From assembly GCF_017654505.1 (NCBI RefSeq), contig NC_054537.1, positions 78,077,118 to 78,141,117 on the forward strand: a stretch of DNA of 64,000 nucleotides. Direction: 5' to 3'. The notes under the pieces are model-generated. The model made no database searches and was not told the origin of the DNA. It saw only the letters and a list, made by a program, of their open reading frames with translations. The DNA is from Polyodon spathula. Its lineage: Eukaryota; Chordata; Actinopteri; Acipenseriformes; Polyodontidae. Numbering within the stretch: position 1 is the stretch's first letter; the number at the start of each line of letters is the position of its first letter. The position numbers and the translations under genes were made by a program. Shown piece after piece: positions 1 through 13,112 of this stretch.

Positions 1-121
1 GGTCGCACACTCAAAAACCTCTTATTCTATCGGACTTGACCGCTAATATTATATGCATCAGATTCCTCTTACATTTTGTTTTTAAAATGTTTTATTATTT
101 ATTGAAACAAAACAAGAAAGA

Positions 122-560
122 AATGGGGTCCCCGAGTGGCTCATTCAGTTACAGTGCTGCCGCAGCATGGATGGCACCCATTCGCGTCCAGGCTGTGCAA
201 AGGTGCTGAACTTTGCTGGGGACCCCCGAGGAGGGTGTCACATTGGCTCTGACCCTGCCAGGGTGGGGGATGGGAAACCAGCAGGGATTTCTTCTCCTCA
301 TTGCGCAAAAGTGAACCCTATTGGCCAGACATCGAGCACATTCACAGTGGATAAGAGGGATCAGTAGCCCGCCCTTGGCGTTAAAGTGATTCTGGCTTTA
401 GGCTTGTGAGATCAGAGGACGCTCGCATGCCCTCAGAATGTCTATGCTGTGTGTAGACTTGCTGCGGTGAGGAGAAAAATAACATAATTGGACATTCCAA
501 ATTTACTTCTGCAGGCTCGCATTGAAAATCGCCTACACAAACTGCAGGTGACAGTAATAA
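122..560 (+). repeat. SINE-like repeat with tRNA-like head
   Basis: The head reads like a tRNA-derived polymerase III promoter. A box-A-like TGGCTCATTCAG lies at about 137-148, and a box-B-like ATTCGCGTCC lies about 30 bases further on (about 180-189). A GC-rich unrelated body follows, and the copy fades into a short repeated tail (ACAGTAATAAAA twice, near 550-580). The body is much richer in GC than its surroundings. A 66-residue open frame inside it has no protein features. The right boundary is uncertain. The head and body arrangement is that of tRNA-derived SINEs; the exact family is not identified. Confidence 0.5.
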
Positions 561-3061
561 AAACGACAGTAATAAAATGTTTGCTGTCAATCAAAGTCAC
601 TTGAATGCCCTGCTCGATAGTTGTGCACGTGATACTGGGGTGGACAGTATGCGATTTGAGTCCCCTTTGACAGATTGGGGCTGGCAGAGTGCGTGCTGTC
701 TGTGAGTAAAAAGGAGAGAGAAGACGTGGAAGAGAGTGGAGGCGAATATGAAATATTGCGAGAAATACAGAATTAAATAGTACAACAAAAAGCCTTTGAC
801 TTAGCGGTTTGCCAAATTTATTGTAGAGGTTACCATTTGCTTTTTAAAATTAAAGAAAAAAATAAAACAACTACTACTGGAGTTTAAGTAAAACTCAGTG
901 AATAGTTAACTAATTATCATCTGATTGAGACACGCCAGCTCTTCAATTTGTGTGTCTACTGGAAAAGAAAACACCAAAGCTTCATTCAGCGACCTGTCCG
1001 GATCCTTGTTCCATCTAAATCCAGCTTGTGGAGTCGACTGACGTTGCCAGCCGTTGTCAGTGTTTGGATGCGTACCCCTCTACCGGTGCGCTGTTGATTT
1101 ACAAATAGCAATGCAATAAATGAGAAGGGGACAGAACAACTGAGTGTCTAGTATTTTTATTTTTTTTTTACTGTTTTATTTTGTTTAAAAGGGAAACTGA
1201 CAAGTGACTTTTATTTTATTTTGCTTTGAAGTAAATACAAGCTGTGTGTTGCAAATCACTGCAATTAGTTTATTTATATTTCATTATTATTATTATTATT
1301 TGAATGAGAGTGTGAGTGGAATAAATGTTTTACTATTTCTGATGTCTATTTTGCCTATAACCAATATTTCCTTCACTGTTTCTGGGAAATAAAATATTTT
1401 TCTATTGCAACTGTGTTTTAAGTCTATTCATCTGTTGTAATATGTAAGATTACATTTATCTACTGTGTTGCACCCATAGAATTAATTAATTTATACTAGT
1501 AGGGTGGAGGCATTGTGTTTGTAATCTAATGTTTTACTTATCGGTGTGTTTTGATTTTGTACACAAATTTAACTGACTTTTATAGGTACTCAGACTTGGC
1601 AGGGACAATATACCAAATTAACTATAACCTAACGAACCCAGGTCCCATATATCTCTCTTTGACTCAGAGGAGGTGTCCTGATTGATAGCAGTGGGGTCAC
1701 ATAAACAAAAAACAAAAACAACACATAGTTTGTCTTCATTAGGTCTTTAATTTATTTTTTATATATGACAAGAGGCTAATACTTCAGGCTATGACCAAGA
1801 AATCCAATTCCAGATGTCCCAGTGAAAATGCTGCAGTTATTTCTGTGTGTTAAAAAAGTTTGTGTATAAACTAGATCGATACAATGGTAGCCATTAGTAA
1901 ATTGGAGGGAATTTTGAATGGTTTAATCTTACCAGGGATTTTTCACTAAACATAGATAAAAGAAAGATAGCATTTTCTTTAAAAAAAACAAGGGCTTTTT
2001 TGTATGCCCCATTAAGTCAACTTGTGTACTATGCCCAGACCTATTTCTGCTTATACACTAGGTGAGGTAATGTTTATGTATGATTATGCTGTGCCACTTA
2101 CACAAGCTTAAATGAATACAATAGGCATATTCACACACCATTGCTCTGAACATATGGGAGCAAAAAAAAAATTTAAAAATCACATAGTCCTATGTCTAAT
2201 AAGTATAATTATATTGGTGATATGGTAATGTGGACAAGTTCCCGTCTGTCTGCTGTGTGAAACAAAGAAGTGCTTGTCAGACTTTTGGAATCAGATGTTA
2301 ATGATATTTCATGGCTTTGTTGAGTCTGGGTAGAAATGCTACTGCACCTAAAAGGGAAATGACTTTCATACCAAAACTTTCTTTCAGCTACCCTCTCTGA
2401 TACAGAGAGAACTTGGCAGGGATCCTCCCATGTTTTTACATTCTAGGTATGAGTAAAATAAAGCTTTGAGACTATTGACAGACTTGTTTTGAACTATTTC
2501 TACAGGCACATACATGAAGGTTTGACAATTGCTGATACAACATATTCATAGAATAAGGTATTATTTTAATGTTTTGGTATTGGAGCATTCCAGAATATTA
2601 ATATGTTCTTGAAGGTTCTATAAAGCATTTCTTTGAGGCATAACCTTATTTGGTTACCTTGTTGCATCAAGGCATCTGTGATGACTAGGACTTGTACAGT
2701 CTTTGATTCTTTGTGTAGTTTCTTATTTCTTTCACTCTCAGATTTCCCAGACATGGTGTCAACATCACCCATAGAAAAGTTTACCATAGTAAAACTATAG
2801 CAGTGTGTTAAATTAGTACAGTTCTGTTAATGCACACATAAGTATTGTAAAGCTCAGAGAGGTATGGTAAAAAAATATTAAAAACACAGCCAACAATTAT
2901 AGACAGTTTGAATTATGTTGCACAAATCTCTTTATTTAAAAAGCTAAGTGCGGAAATAAATACTTGGTTATAGTTTTTTACATATAGGACAGTAGAAAAT
3001 ATAAACTGTGTGTTACATCAGGAGAGTGTATGTGATACATTAAATGGCAGCAAACTAGTTC
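561..3061. other. Unannotated AT-rich DNA
   Basis: I see no gene or recognisable element here. The stretch at about 930-1140 is more GC-balanced and ends near a polyadenylation-like AATAAA (about 1115), so it could be an old retroelement or UTR relic. No reading frame supports a protein. Confidence 0.5.
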
Positions 3062-3757
3062 ATCAGATTCCTCGTTCATTTAAATCACACAGTTAGGGTG
3101 TGCTGTGTGTATAATCTCCAGATTCCTCGTTCATTTAAATCACACAGTTAGGGTGTGCTGTGTGTATGATCTCCAGATTCCTCGTTCATTTAAATCACAC
3201 AGTTAGGGTGTGCTGTGTGTATAATCTCCAGATTCCTCGTTCATTTAAATCACACAGTTAGGGTGTGCTGTGTGTATAATCTCCAGAGTGCTTTCAATTA
3301 AAAACACATTGTCGCCTTTTAATCTGCAGACAGGTGAATTTCTTGTGGCCGGTGCAGATCCACATAAACACATAAGCATAACAAGTGTGTAACCTTTTCA
3401 GGTAGGGTTTTAAAGAAGTCTCTCATGTTACAATTCTTCGATCTCTTGATGTTGAGGTTAATTGAGATGTGGCAAAACATACATGATGATAATTCCCTTT
3501 GTATCAAAAGCACTGTGCAGAACCTAATGACATCATTTAAGAGCGTCACCATGTTCAAATTAAATGTTTGCACCGTTTTTTTTTTTGTTGTTTTTATTTT
3601 TATAATGTAGATCTGCATTGGCCATGCGAAACTCACCTGTCTACAGAAGGAGACAATGTGTTTTTAATTGAAAGCACTTTGAAAATTATACACACAGCAC
3701 AACCTAATTGTGCGATTTAAAAGTTTAACTGGCTTTCAATTGAAATGTGTCTGTTCA
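3062..3757. mobile_element. Foldback element with inverted arms
   Basis: The left arm (to about 3366) and the right arm (about 3605-3757) are inverted copies of one another. The best-conserved piece is a 27-base perfect inverted match, 3287-3313 against about 3651-3677. The arms continue outward through a CACACAG-TTAGG-TGTGCTGTGTGTATAAT motif, present once in the right arm and four times in the left. The loop of about 240 bp encodes nothing recognisable. This is the architecture of a foldback or MITE-type DNA transposon. No target duplication was identified and the superfamily is unknown. Confidence 0.65.
3065..3284. repeat. 55-bp x 4 tandem repeat
   Basis: Four consecutive units start at 3065, 3120, 3175 and 3230. 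Each begins AGATTCCTCGTTC and ends near ATAATCTCC. The copies are identical apart from one base (ATGATC in unit 2). The array lies in the left arm of the foldback element, and the right arm carries a single diverged version of the unit, so the array arose by expansion inside the element. Confidence 0.95.
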
Positions 3758-6339
3758 TTGAGACCTTAAATTATTTGGAACCCCTGTATTTCTCTCATCC
3801 CTAATATGCAGGTATGGTAATATTTCTTCTTGCTGAAAATGTATCCTGAAACTGCAGGGTGTCCCAGTGCCAATTGGATGCACTCCATTGACCTTATCAC
3901 TTGAGGAATAACTCCTTCTCATAAATCCATTTCCCTGCATTTGCTTTATCATAAGTAGGAGTTTCTACCAATCGTTTTAAGAAGGATATCATATTTAGGC
4001 AAGTTAGTGTCTTCAGTTTTTCACTTGAAGATGCAGGTATTTATGATTCCTGTTATCTCATTGTTAGATATGAAGAAAAGGAACTAAAATATTATGTTTA
4101 CCATGCATCTAGCCCAGTGCTTAAATGATATAAACAAAATATAAAAACTTAAAAGACAACTTTCAGGATGTTCATTTAAGAGTTATTATACGAACATTGC
4201 CAGTTCTATCACATCGGTCGTTTGTTTTTACTTGCAAAATGCTTTGAAAATGTCTCCCTATACTGTTTGATAGGGGCTACACTATTCAGACTGGCCAAGA
4301 TGTATAACAATGTCCATCCTCTGCAACATAATATAACATTGAATGATTTCCTCAAAGAGTAGTGCTTTTCTACCTTCTTTTCTTTACTAAGCTGGACTTC
4401 TTTAAGAAAAGGTGGACCACAAACTAAGTTAAATTGCTTTATTTAATTAATATCAGTGAAAGAAGCTTCATAGCAGGCAAACCAGTAGTTGTGTCTAAAG
4501 CTGGTTTATTACACTATTCAGCTGTACTGTAAAGACTCATCAAAATATATTATATTGCAATAATTTTGTGCCAACAATCCTATATTATCTTACAAAATGA
4601 CATTTAAGTCTGTCATTTTTCAACTAAACTATATTAATGTTTTATACAGCCAATCATAAAAAAGTACATATCAGTGAGCTTGATCCTGTATGTGTAACTG
4701 GTATCTTTAATTTAATTTAATTATAATTGATGTTGATTTTATGCACATTATATGACAATATTTAATTAATCTCAAAATAAAACGCAACATCAATACCTTT
4801 CATTAATGCCAGTTATCAAGACCCCACCCACAATCCCTTTTAGCTATACACTACTAATTGCTGTAACACTTAGCAGATTACAGCACAGAACTCAATAGGT
4901 TGGTATGGTCTCCCAGGAAACATGCAATCATACAGCTATTTGTCTCATTTATCTTTCTAATACCGTTTGTAAACATATCTACTACAGTGTGTTGTAATAT
5001 GTCTGAAACTGTATGAAAAAACTAATGCATATTAATGCATTGTGATGCAGCCATATATAAAAAAACAAATTTGAAACTAAGAATGGTGTTTATATTTTAA
5101 TGTAAATGAAACCTGTTATATATAGAGGAGAGGTTTGCAGTGCATAACATGTAATTGGAGGTTTTTGGTAACAAGATAAATTATTATATAGTACACTGCA
5201 TGTTGATAAAGACAACTGTGCACGACTGGGGGATTGGGTGCTAATCTTAGTATAAAGAGGCGTATTACTGCACCACCACCACTCATGCGTCTTCATTGTG
5301 GTAACACCGTATCTTTGGTTGAAATGAAACGTATACAGTTGGTTTTACCCGCCACAGTTCTGTTTCAGAATAGACATATGAGTTTGGTGGTTCTGTAGTC
5401 AAGTAGCAGTCTAGCTGGGTGACTTGAAATCTCAACGGCGGTTTTCTGATGCAGTTTAAATACAGTATCATCTTGGAAATTAAGTCATCATTACAATATT
5501 TGTAGAATTTATATATTACCCTAGTTTTTACAAGATGGGATTACCATTTTATCTATTTATTCATCAATACCCTTTTTTAAATTGAAGTTACTTGAATTAA
5601 ATATTACATTAAAAACGCAAGTTGTTTAAGCAAAAGCACCAGCATTGTATTGTTAACCATCTGAAACCCATAGTGACCCAAAGTATTTGCTCACTACAAC
5701 AAGGTTTAAGTTTAATAAACTTTATTGATAGCATGCAAAATACCGAAGGCAATATTTACCTATATTTTATTCTTCCTGTTCCAACAAAGAGCTCTATACA
5801 CTGCTAACAAACATTTGAATACAAAGTCTGAAAGCTTTTCCATAGGATAGTATGTATCCTTCTCAATAACTTTTCACATACTTGCCTTTGTCTTGTGGAA
5901 GGTCATACAAAATTTTGTTTTAACGCTATCCTAATAACACCTCAAGTAAAAGAAAATACACAGATAAATAAAATGTCATATTCTAAAAGTATTAAATACC
6001 AGCGGATAAACAAGTGAAATAAACAGTAATGAAAAACAAACAGAAAAAGGAAAAGACCACAGGACAGCTAGGAAAACAACCATGACTCAAAACCAGCAGA
6101 GAAACTAATGACGAATATGGGTACCAAACCCTACCACAGAAAAAGAAGAAACTACTAAAAAACACTGGTAAAAAGAACAAAACCAAACCGTAAAAAGTAG
6201 TCTGTATTTCTGGGCTCTGTTTAAAGGGACAAGGCCAATTTTTTGTTTATTTGAAAGAGCAGAATATTTTCACCCCCTTTGTGTGATTAGGCTTACCAAT
6301 ACTGTTGCAGCACATAGACACTTTATCAGCCTTGTACGC

Positions 6340-6460
6340 TTGTGCGTGGCAACAAGTCCCAAAGCCGTACCCTATGTTCACGAGACTTCAGCAGTGAAGA
6401 TCCTGTTTGTGATTAAACCTCGCACAAATTTCTACTATAACTAAAGGCCAAACTAAAATC
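6340..6460. repeat. Dispersed repeat, copy 1
   Basis: This segment shares a diverged block with about 31890-32005. The shared pieces include AAGCCGTACC, then GAGACTTCAGCAGTGAAGAT, then TGTGAT-TAACCTC-CGCA, and finally TAACTAAA. Both copies are in the same orientation. The family is unknown. Confidence 0.6.
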
Positions 6461-6594
6461 CATCGTAACGGTAGAAACATTCTAAAAACTAAATATATTT
6501 AAACATTGGTTTTATCGTCTTATTGTTCCTAATTGGTGCTTGTTTAAAAGAAAGAATAAAGTAAGTGTGTTGTAGTCAATCAATTGGGCTTTAA

Positions 6595-6646
6595 ATTATA
6601 TATATATATATATATATTATATATATTATATATATCTATATATATA
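6595..6646. repeat. (AT)n microsatellite
   Basis: An interrupted dinucleotide AT run of about 50 bases. It has no other content. Confidence 0.9.
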
Positions 6647-7237
6647 TCTGTATATTAATGTTAATGATTTATATTACATTACATACTACGAAATCGTGTG
6701 ATTATTATTTTTACTAACACTACTCGTATTATGCATACATGTAGTGCATGGAAAATGACGAAGGATTTATACATTTTGATGAATTTAAATGTTTTCTTTA
6801 GTTTTCATTTCTAAATACATACAGTATTTTAAAATTACATGAGTTGTCCGAGGCTAGATATACAGTGAATATTTCAAAGCCAATTTAGCACCAAAAAGTA
6901 GGCAGAACGGAAAATAATAACTACTGTGTTCATTTAAATGTCACTTGATCTGTTTTGTATTTTGGGGGTTTTATACAGGTTTGGTGTCTAAAAATTACAT
7001 TTACTTTATAATGCCGAAAGTTCACATTGAAATCATAACAATGAATAAATTAATATGAAACACTGACACAAACGCATATCTCAAAGTAATAAACAATTCG
7101 GCAGCACAGGTAACTCACAGAAATGATTGCTGCTCACATTGAACAAGCAACCATATTTACTAGGATGTCAAAAACCACACAGAATGACTTGATTTCATCT
7201 ATTTCCTTTACTGTGACAAAACTATCCAGCCATTACT

Positions 7238-7402
7238 TTGTCAATTTGTTTGTCAATTTGTGAATTTGTCAGTTTGTTTGTCAATTCATGAATTGGTCAA
7301 TTTGTCCAGCAATTTGTCCTTAAATGTGTCAATTTATATCGGAATTTGATAAACGTATTTGTTAATTCATCTAATAATTCATTCATTAATTTGACAATTC
7401 AT
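7238..7402. repeat. Degenerate short tandem repeat (GTCAATTTGT-like)
   Basis: About a dozen loosely spaced copies of a 9-12 base motif (TTTGTCAATTTGT, TTTGTCAATTCATG, AATTTGTC) run through this stretch. They become more diverged towards the right, ending in ATTCATTAATTTGACAATTCATTAAT. This fits an old, decayed short-period array. Confidence 0.7.
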
Positions 7403-10223
7403 TAATACAAAAGGCTGTACGGGCCTGCAAATTTCCAATCAACCAGATAAACTTCCCAACAACCAGACAAACTTCCAACTGTCAATCTCGTGTCGAAAAC
7501 ACTGCAACCTTTCTAGCCAATGGGAGCACACACTAATATTTTAATCAGTGAAAATCCAGTCTCACTTAAAACTATTTCAGCCAATAATATTTAGAAGGGC
7601 ATTTCAAAAGATATTCTATTTAATAAGATACTCGACTCCACTGATTTTCAATGGAGACTTCCGTCTCATTGCGTGCAAAGCATTGTGGTACATAGAGAGT
7701 TAAGCAAAAAAAATTGTATGGAGAGTCAATGCAGGTGTACAAAATGTTGCTGGTTGTTGTAGGACGTGTAGATAATAAAACACTATTTTAAATTAAAAAT
7801 AAATGATTTCAGCATATTTTTGTTTATCTCTCTCTCATATTTGTATCCCTGCCACCACCAGTAAGTAAGCTCCTTCATGTGTTGTGAATAGTTTGTATGC
7901 TAATTAGCCACTATTTTTGCTACTAATTAGTTAGTAAATAAGGCATGACACTTTGAGGAATACCATGTGCAGTCATCTCAATTCCTCCCGCAACTCTGGC
8001 CAAATTACCACTTCTCAGTAAATGAGGCCCTATGATGGGCTACTATTTTATTTTCTCCACTGGCTAGTGGAGAATTGTGTTTACCAGCCAAATTGTGGTA
8101 AAAAGTACTTTGAGGGTTTACGAGCTCTAGTGAGACTAAAAGGGGATTTACACTTGTTTGCATAATTTATTGATGATGCCTGATATCATTTCTGTTCAAA
8201 AATTTTTACCAAACATTTCAAACCAGCAAACTGGCCAAGAATGACTGAAGAAGTGCAGTTGCATGGTCCTTTTTTGACACATAAATACTGTATTTACAGT
8301 ATAATAGTAAATCTTGAAAAACTACTCACTTCTAAATCTTTTGTAGTCATTTTTGTATTACTTTAGTATAAATACATGTTAATTTGGATTCATATGTTGT
8401 TTTTTTCTGACTTTATGTGAACGAAAAGACACACATTTGCCCGTTTTCCCATTGGAAATAGTGATATTTTGAAATATCACTGTCCTGGTCACAAAAGCAA
8501 AGTTTGTAGGGAATTATAGCCATTTTCTATACTTTTGAGGCATAAGCAATTAGGAAATAACACTTACTACCCAGGAACAAAAATTGTGTTACATACTGTT
8601 ACCAGCAGGATATGGTAAAGATAATTCCTATGAGTGATGATAGTCAAGACCCCTGTCAGCATCCAGTCAAAATACTGTAGTAGTTGCAGTACAACTAAAA
8701 ACATTTATATATTTATATGAAAACAAAATATGTTCAGCTTGAGGCATAAAAAACATGCAATATTAATACTGAGCTTTTATCTCCACAGTGTGGATTCTTC
8801 AGCTAACGGCAGATGGTGAGCTTGAATGGCTTTGTAATAGTATCTGTACAGTGGTATGGTTAGCATTGTTTTTCATCTGGTCACATTGGTTTGAGAGATT
8901 TTAAAGCTGGTTTAAGAGGTCTTCTTTGTAAAATTCTAGGTATCAGTAAAACCACAAAATGTGCATTCCAATTCCAAAATGTTATTGGTCACCAGCAAAG
9001 CAATATTTGCTGGATTATCATAATATGTATTTCCCAATTTAGAAAATACATGTAGCATAGTATATCATATATTATCCTTTTCTTTGTTAGAAATACTACT
9101 GTAAATAGCATTAATGCAAATATTTCCATTAATATATTTTAAACAAATAACTTCTATTCATAGACAAAAAGGTCTGCAACAAATAATACAATTTAACAAG
9201 AAAAACAGATCAAATCATGTTCCATCGAAGGATAATGCCTCATTGTTCATACACATTTTTTTTTATGGTCCATTAGAAGCCTTGGCACTAATATGATTCA
9301 AACATAATCTAGAACAAATTCCTTTTACATAAAATATTCACCTGCTACACTCAATCTCAATATTTAAACGTATTTAGAACACAAGATACTCTTAGGCATA
9401 CTGCCCTGTATCTTTCTTGCTGGTTTCACCACATTATTATTTAAATTTCAACGACTAGAAACAACTCAATGGCTTATCTAATGGATCTGCTAGCAGGAGC
9501 TCATGGTTCTACAGATAATAATTCCAGCCCAGGAGTCCCATCAAAAAACTAATGAAGGCAATTTGTCATTTTCTGAGAGGTTTCTGTTTGTTTTGCTTCT
9601 GAACTTAAGATCCCACCTTAATCAACAGTTGTATTTTCCAGCTCAGTCAAAATCAACAATAATTGCATACTATAGTGTAGCAAGTGCTAGTTATCTGAAA
9701 AGACATTACAAAAACATATGTTAATGAAAGATGCTGCAATAGCAGGTAAGCGCACATACCCTACAGAGAAGGTCAACTTATGGCTGCTGACATACCTGTT
9801 GCCGTTCTTGTGAATGGTCTAATTAAACTGGTTTTACAGCCCCAAACGGAGGGTGTTGCAGCACATCAAATAAAGAGAACGTTTTCCACAATCCCTGCCT
9901 GTTTCAGCTAGAGCCCTACGTTGAAATGCAGAACAACTTCAAATTGCACCTTCCCCCCAATGACATGTTTTATCACAGCACAGCCCTATCACAAACTTGC
10001 ATGGATGTCACAAGGGGGTGGTATGTGATGGTTTGTAGAAATTTCAAATGTAATTTCCATTCATCATTCTCATCAAGCCTTTGAGCAAAATGAGTACTTT
10101 TGGTTTGCATTGTGGACAATGTACGTATACTTGTTTTTCAGATTTGAAAAATCAAGCAAATGTGTTAACCTAAATATTTCATTTTTGGCCATCACTTGTC
10201 AACAAATTGTCCATCTTATAGAC

Positions 10224-11723
10224 CAGGGGTATCAAACTCAAGGCCCGCGGGCCGAATACGGCCCTTGGAGGTACTTTACCCCCGCAAAGTTCATTCATTA
10301 CAGTGTAATTTGGCCCGGCCCAGTGTGAGTCTATTGGGTTATTACACGTAAGAACTCCAAATCCCATCAGCCATCAGAAAAGTAGCGGGCAGATAAGAAC
10401 TAAAGAAACAGAAGACAGCGAGAGACAGCCAATCATATCTCGTGCTTGGTGCTTAAGGCGTGTTTTCCGTTAGACACAGTAGCCTACTGGCCGTCAAAAA
10501 TGATAATATAACTCTCAAAAGAAAGATTGATAAGGAAGGCAGATTGTTTTAGGAAAGGTGGGAGTTTGAATATTTATTTGTAGAGCAGCAAGAAAACTCC
10601 ATTTGCTTGGTATGTAAGGGAAGTACTGCAGTGATGAAATAATTCAATTTATGGTGCCACTATAAAACTAATCAAAGAAAAATATGGTGAGTTTGAAGGA
10701 AAGCAAAGGCAAGAAAAGCTGGCCGAATTGAGAAGAACCCTTGATTTACAGCAGAAGATGTTTAAAAAGGCAAAAAGTGAAAGTTGTCAAATCACTTTTC
10801 TGATGGTGCTTTTGTAAAAGACTGCATGCTTAAAGTCACAGAAATAGTCTGTCCTAAGAAAAAGCGTGTGTTTTCCAATATTAGTCTTTCAAGAAATACC
10901 ATGGCTGAAGAGTGTATGAACTGGCTACAGATCTTCAAGATAGCTCGCTGAAAAAGCAAGCGATTTCGTAACCTTTTCTCTTGCTGTTGACGAGAGCACA
11001 GACATTACTGATACCGCTGTGTTATCTATTTTTATCCGGGGTGTTGATGCAGACTTCACTAGTATTATGCAAGAGCTTTTGGATGTTGCAGTTGTGCACG
11101 TCACTACCACAGCAAATGATACATTTCAACAGCTTGAGAAGTGTGCGTGCAACATGAAATTACAGTGGGAGACATTAGTTGGATTGACAACAACTGACAG
11201 AGCGCCTGCAGTGTGTGAAGGTTAAGGTTGATTCTGTCTTGGCTGAGCGGTTTTACCTGTTCCTTCCAGCCACATTCCCACAGCTCCGCATTCAAGCTGT
11301 ACGTGTCATGTCAATGTTTGGCAGTACGTACTTCTGCGAACAGCTATTTTCACTGATGAAGATTAATAAATACACTCAAAGATCTCTCCTGAATGACAAG
11401 CATCTACACTCTGTGCTAAAGATTGCTTCAGCACAAAACATGAATCCTGATATTGACAAGCTTGTCTCATGAAAAAGGTGCCAGATTTCTTCAGTAAATG
11501 AGAATGCACAGGGCAGCAACTAGGTAAGATAGATAACATGTGTTTTAAATTAATGTTATATATAAAATAATGTGTAGGTATTAAAAACTGTGAATATAAA
11601 CATGCATTTTCTATATCACCTATTTAAATGCATGTGTGTATGTAAAATCTATGCATTTTGTGGCCCGCGAATCAAATGATAAATTAAGATATGCCCTTGG
11701 TAAAATTGAGTTTGACACCTCTG
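10224..11723 (+). mobile_element. Decayed hAT DNA transposon, about 1.5 kb
   Basis: The element opens with CAGGGGTATCAAACTC and closes with GAGTTTGACACCTCTG, an inverted pair typical of hAT elements. The subterminal GGCCCGCGGGCC block on the left and TGGCCCGCG on the right also correspond. The flanks TTATAGAC and TTTAGACC look like a degraded 8-bp duplication. The interior carries a broken transposase, described separately. The length is short for an autonomous hAT element, so the middle is probably deleted. Confidence 0.8.
10495..11472 (+). pseudogene. hAT transposase remnant (GTF2IRD2/ZBED-like)
   Basis: The 5' part (about 10510-10690) translates, across stops, to a BED-finger-like segment with features such as EGRLF, RWEFEYLFVEQ, ICLVCK and a following HYKT. 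This resembles the N-terminus of GTF2IRD2-like hAT transposases. The 3' part, an open frame at 11215-11472, encodes a typical hAT C-terminal dimerisation region containing FGSTYFCEQLFSLMKINK followed by LLNDKHLHSVLKIA. Most of the catalytic middle is missing, and frameshifts and stops interrupt the rest. It cannot make a working enzyme. Confidence 0.75.
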
Positions 11724-12835
11724 TTTAGACCCTCGCCCTCTGGAATGGTTTTGGCTTAGAGGTTCCGGATTCATACACACTCCCAATTGGGGGATATTGA
11801 AGTGCTCTAGAACTGATACAAATGCAGCAATATGTACAGTATATTATAATTAATGTTCTCTATAGAATCCTTCTTAGGGTATTTATCAATTTTATTTTAA
11901 ACACTCTGCAAACTAATGTCACAACCTTACCATCTTGTCCTGTTAATCAAAAGCAGAAACCACCTCTTTGTTTCCTCCTACAAGATCTCACACAAAAGTA
12001 TTCATGAAATAAATTCAAGGGGAGGAGTTAGGGCTACCTTTGACTCAAAAAAATTGAATGAATTGTGCATTAAAATGGCTAATCCTTACAAAATGGTGGT
12101 TTCTGCAAAATCCTATGTAAACAGTAGAATTTACAGGTGATTACCCAAATATTGACAACAATTTTGTCAGCTGTATCTACTTGCTGTAACTAATTGTGTT
12201 ACTCATTTTATCAAGCACCTTTAATTAAATTTAGCTAATTTTTGCTTTATACATACCGTAAAATATTTAGAACCACTGATAAGACATTAGAGGAAGACTC
12301 ACAATGAACTCCTTATTTAGTCTCCTTATTTATGTTGCACAAGACCTCTTAAAATGTACTAATTAGTTTGGCTTATTACTTATGGACTATGCTTCTTATG
12401 AAGCATAGTCCACTAGGAACACAGCATAGTCCATAAGGTCTGTCTCTACTTTGAACTGTAGTAAGTCTTAGATCTGCAGAGAAGGATTGGATCCAGGATT
12501 AAGGGGTCTGGAATGATGTTAAATAAACATACAACCTTTAGAAAAGCTCCCTGTGATTCTGTTTCCGTGTTGGTGGCCAAGATGATTCTCTAGAGTTTTA
12601 AGTTACCCCTTTACGAATATATATAAATATTTTTTTGCTATTTGGTGCTCTGAAATTTAAATGTTTACAATTTTGGGACTGCTGAATTTCTCTTAGTTTC
12701 AGCACCTTCTAACAAACATAATTTTCTCAGCTGGTAGTTCAGGGCATACATCATTAACTTTTGGTCATAAAGTATAATTATTATTCAACTTTATATAAAC
12801 CTTCTATGAGTTGAAGTGTTTTAACTGTATTCTGT
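11724..12835. other. Unannotated DNA with a nested hairpin
   Basis: No gene is seen. The one structured piece is the palindrome at 12384-12411, with an overlapping longer inverted pair at 12379-12437. Confidence 0.5.
12384..12437. repeat. Nested hairpin
   Basis: GGACTATGCTTC (12384-12395) and GAAGCATAGTCC (12400-12411) are perfect inverted copies separated by TTAT. A second pairing overlaps it: CTTATGGACTATGC (12379-12392) matches the inverted GCATAGTCCATAAG (12424-12437). The left strand could therefore pair with either partner. Confidence 0.9.
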
Positions 12836-12841
12836 GCATTT

Positions 12842-13112
12842 CTATGGTACCTGATTTTTGTATACGCCCACAAGCCCACCTGAAAACCAAGATTTCAATT
12901 TGCACGTATCACTGTGGCTCTTCTTACTGACGCCAAACGTTTGTTGTCTTCTCTGATTGATCTCATCATAATTAGCTGATTTCATCAAGTATGATCTCAT
13001 CAGAGTACAAGTACAAGTAATGGGTTCTCTGCACACCCCTAGGACATGCACCCATGCTGCCTTATAAGTGGTTCTGTGGTACAAAGGGCTGCCTTATAAA
13101 GGGGGAGCACTG
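12842..13112 (-). mobile_element. pogo/Tigger-type MITE end (fragment)
   Basis: On the minus strand the sequence begins CAGTGCTCCCCCTTTATAA just inside a TA (13113-13114), which is the usual look of a Tc1/mariner-superfamily, Tigger-like terminus. TTATAAGGCAGC occurs twice in the subterminal region. No matching opposite terminus was found to the left, so this is a one-ended relic. An 80-residue open frame on the minus strand has no transposase motifs. Confidence 0.5.

Larger units (their letters stand above)
3758..10223. other. Unannotated AT-rich DNA
   Basis: No gene was recognised. Contents are an (AT)n run near 6595-6646, a dispersed repeat at about 6340-6460, a degenerate GTCAATTTGT-type repeat at 7238-7402, and a small hairpin (AGTGATATTT / AAATATCACT) at 8460-8481. 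The rest is AT-rich DNA with no long open frame. Confidence 0.5.

Noticed and set aside
3062..3284. CRISPR-like array
   Set aside because: The 55-bp units are contiguous with no variable spacers and lie in vertebrate DNA; it is a tandem repeat.
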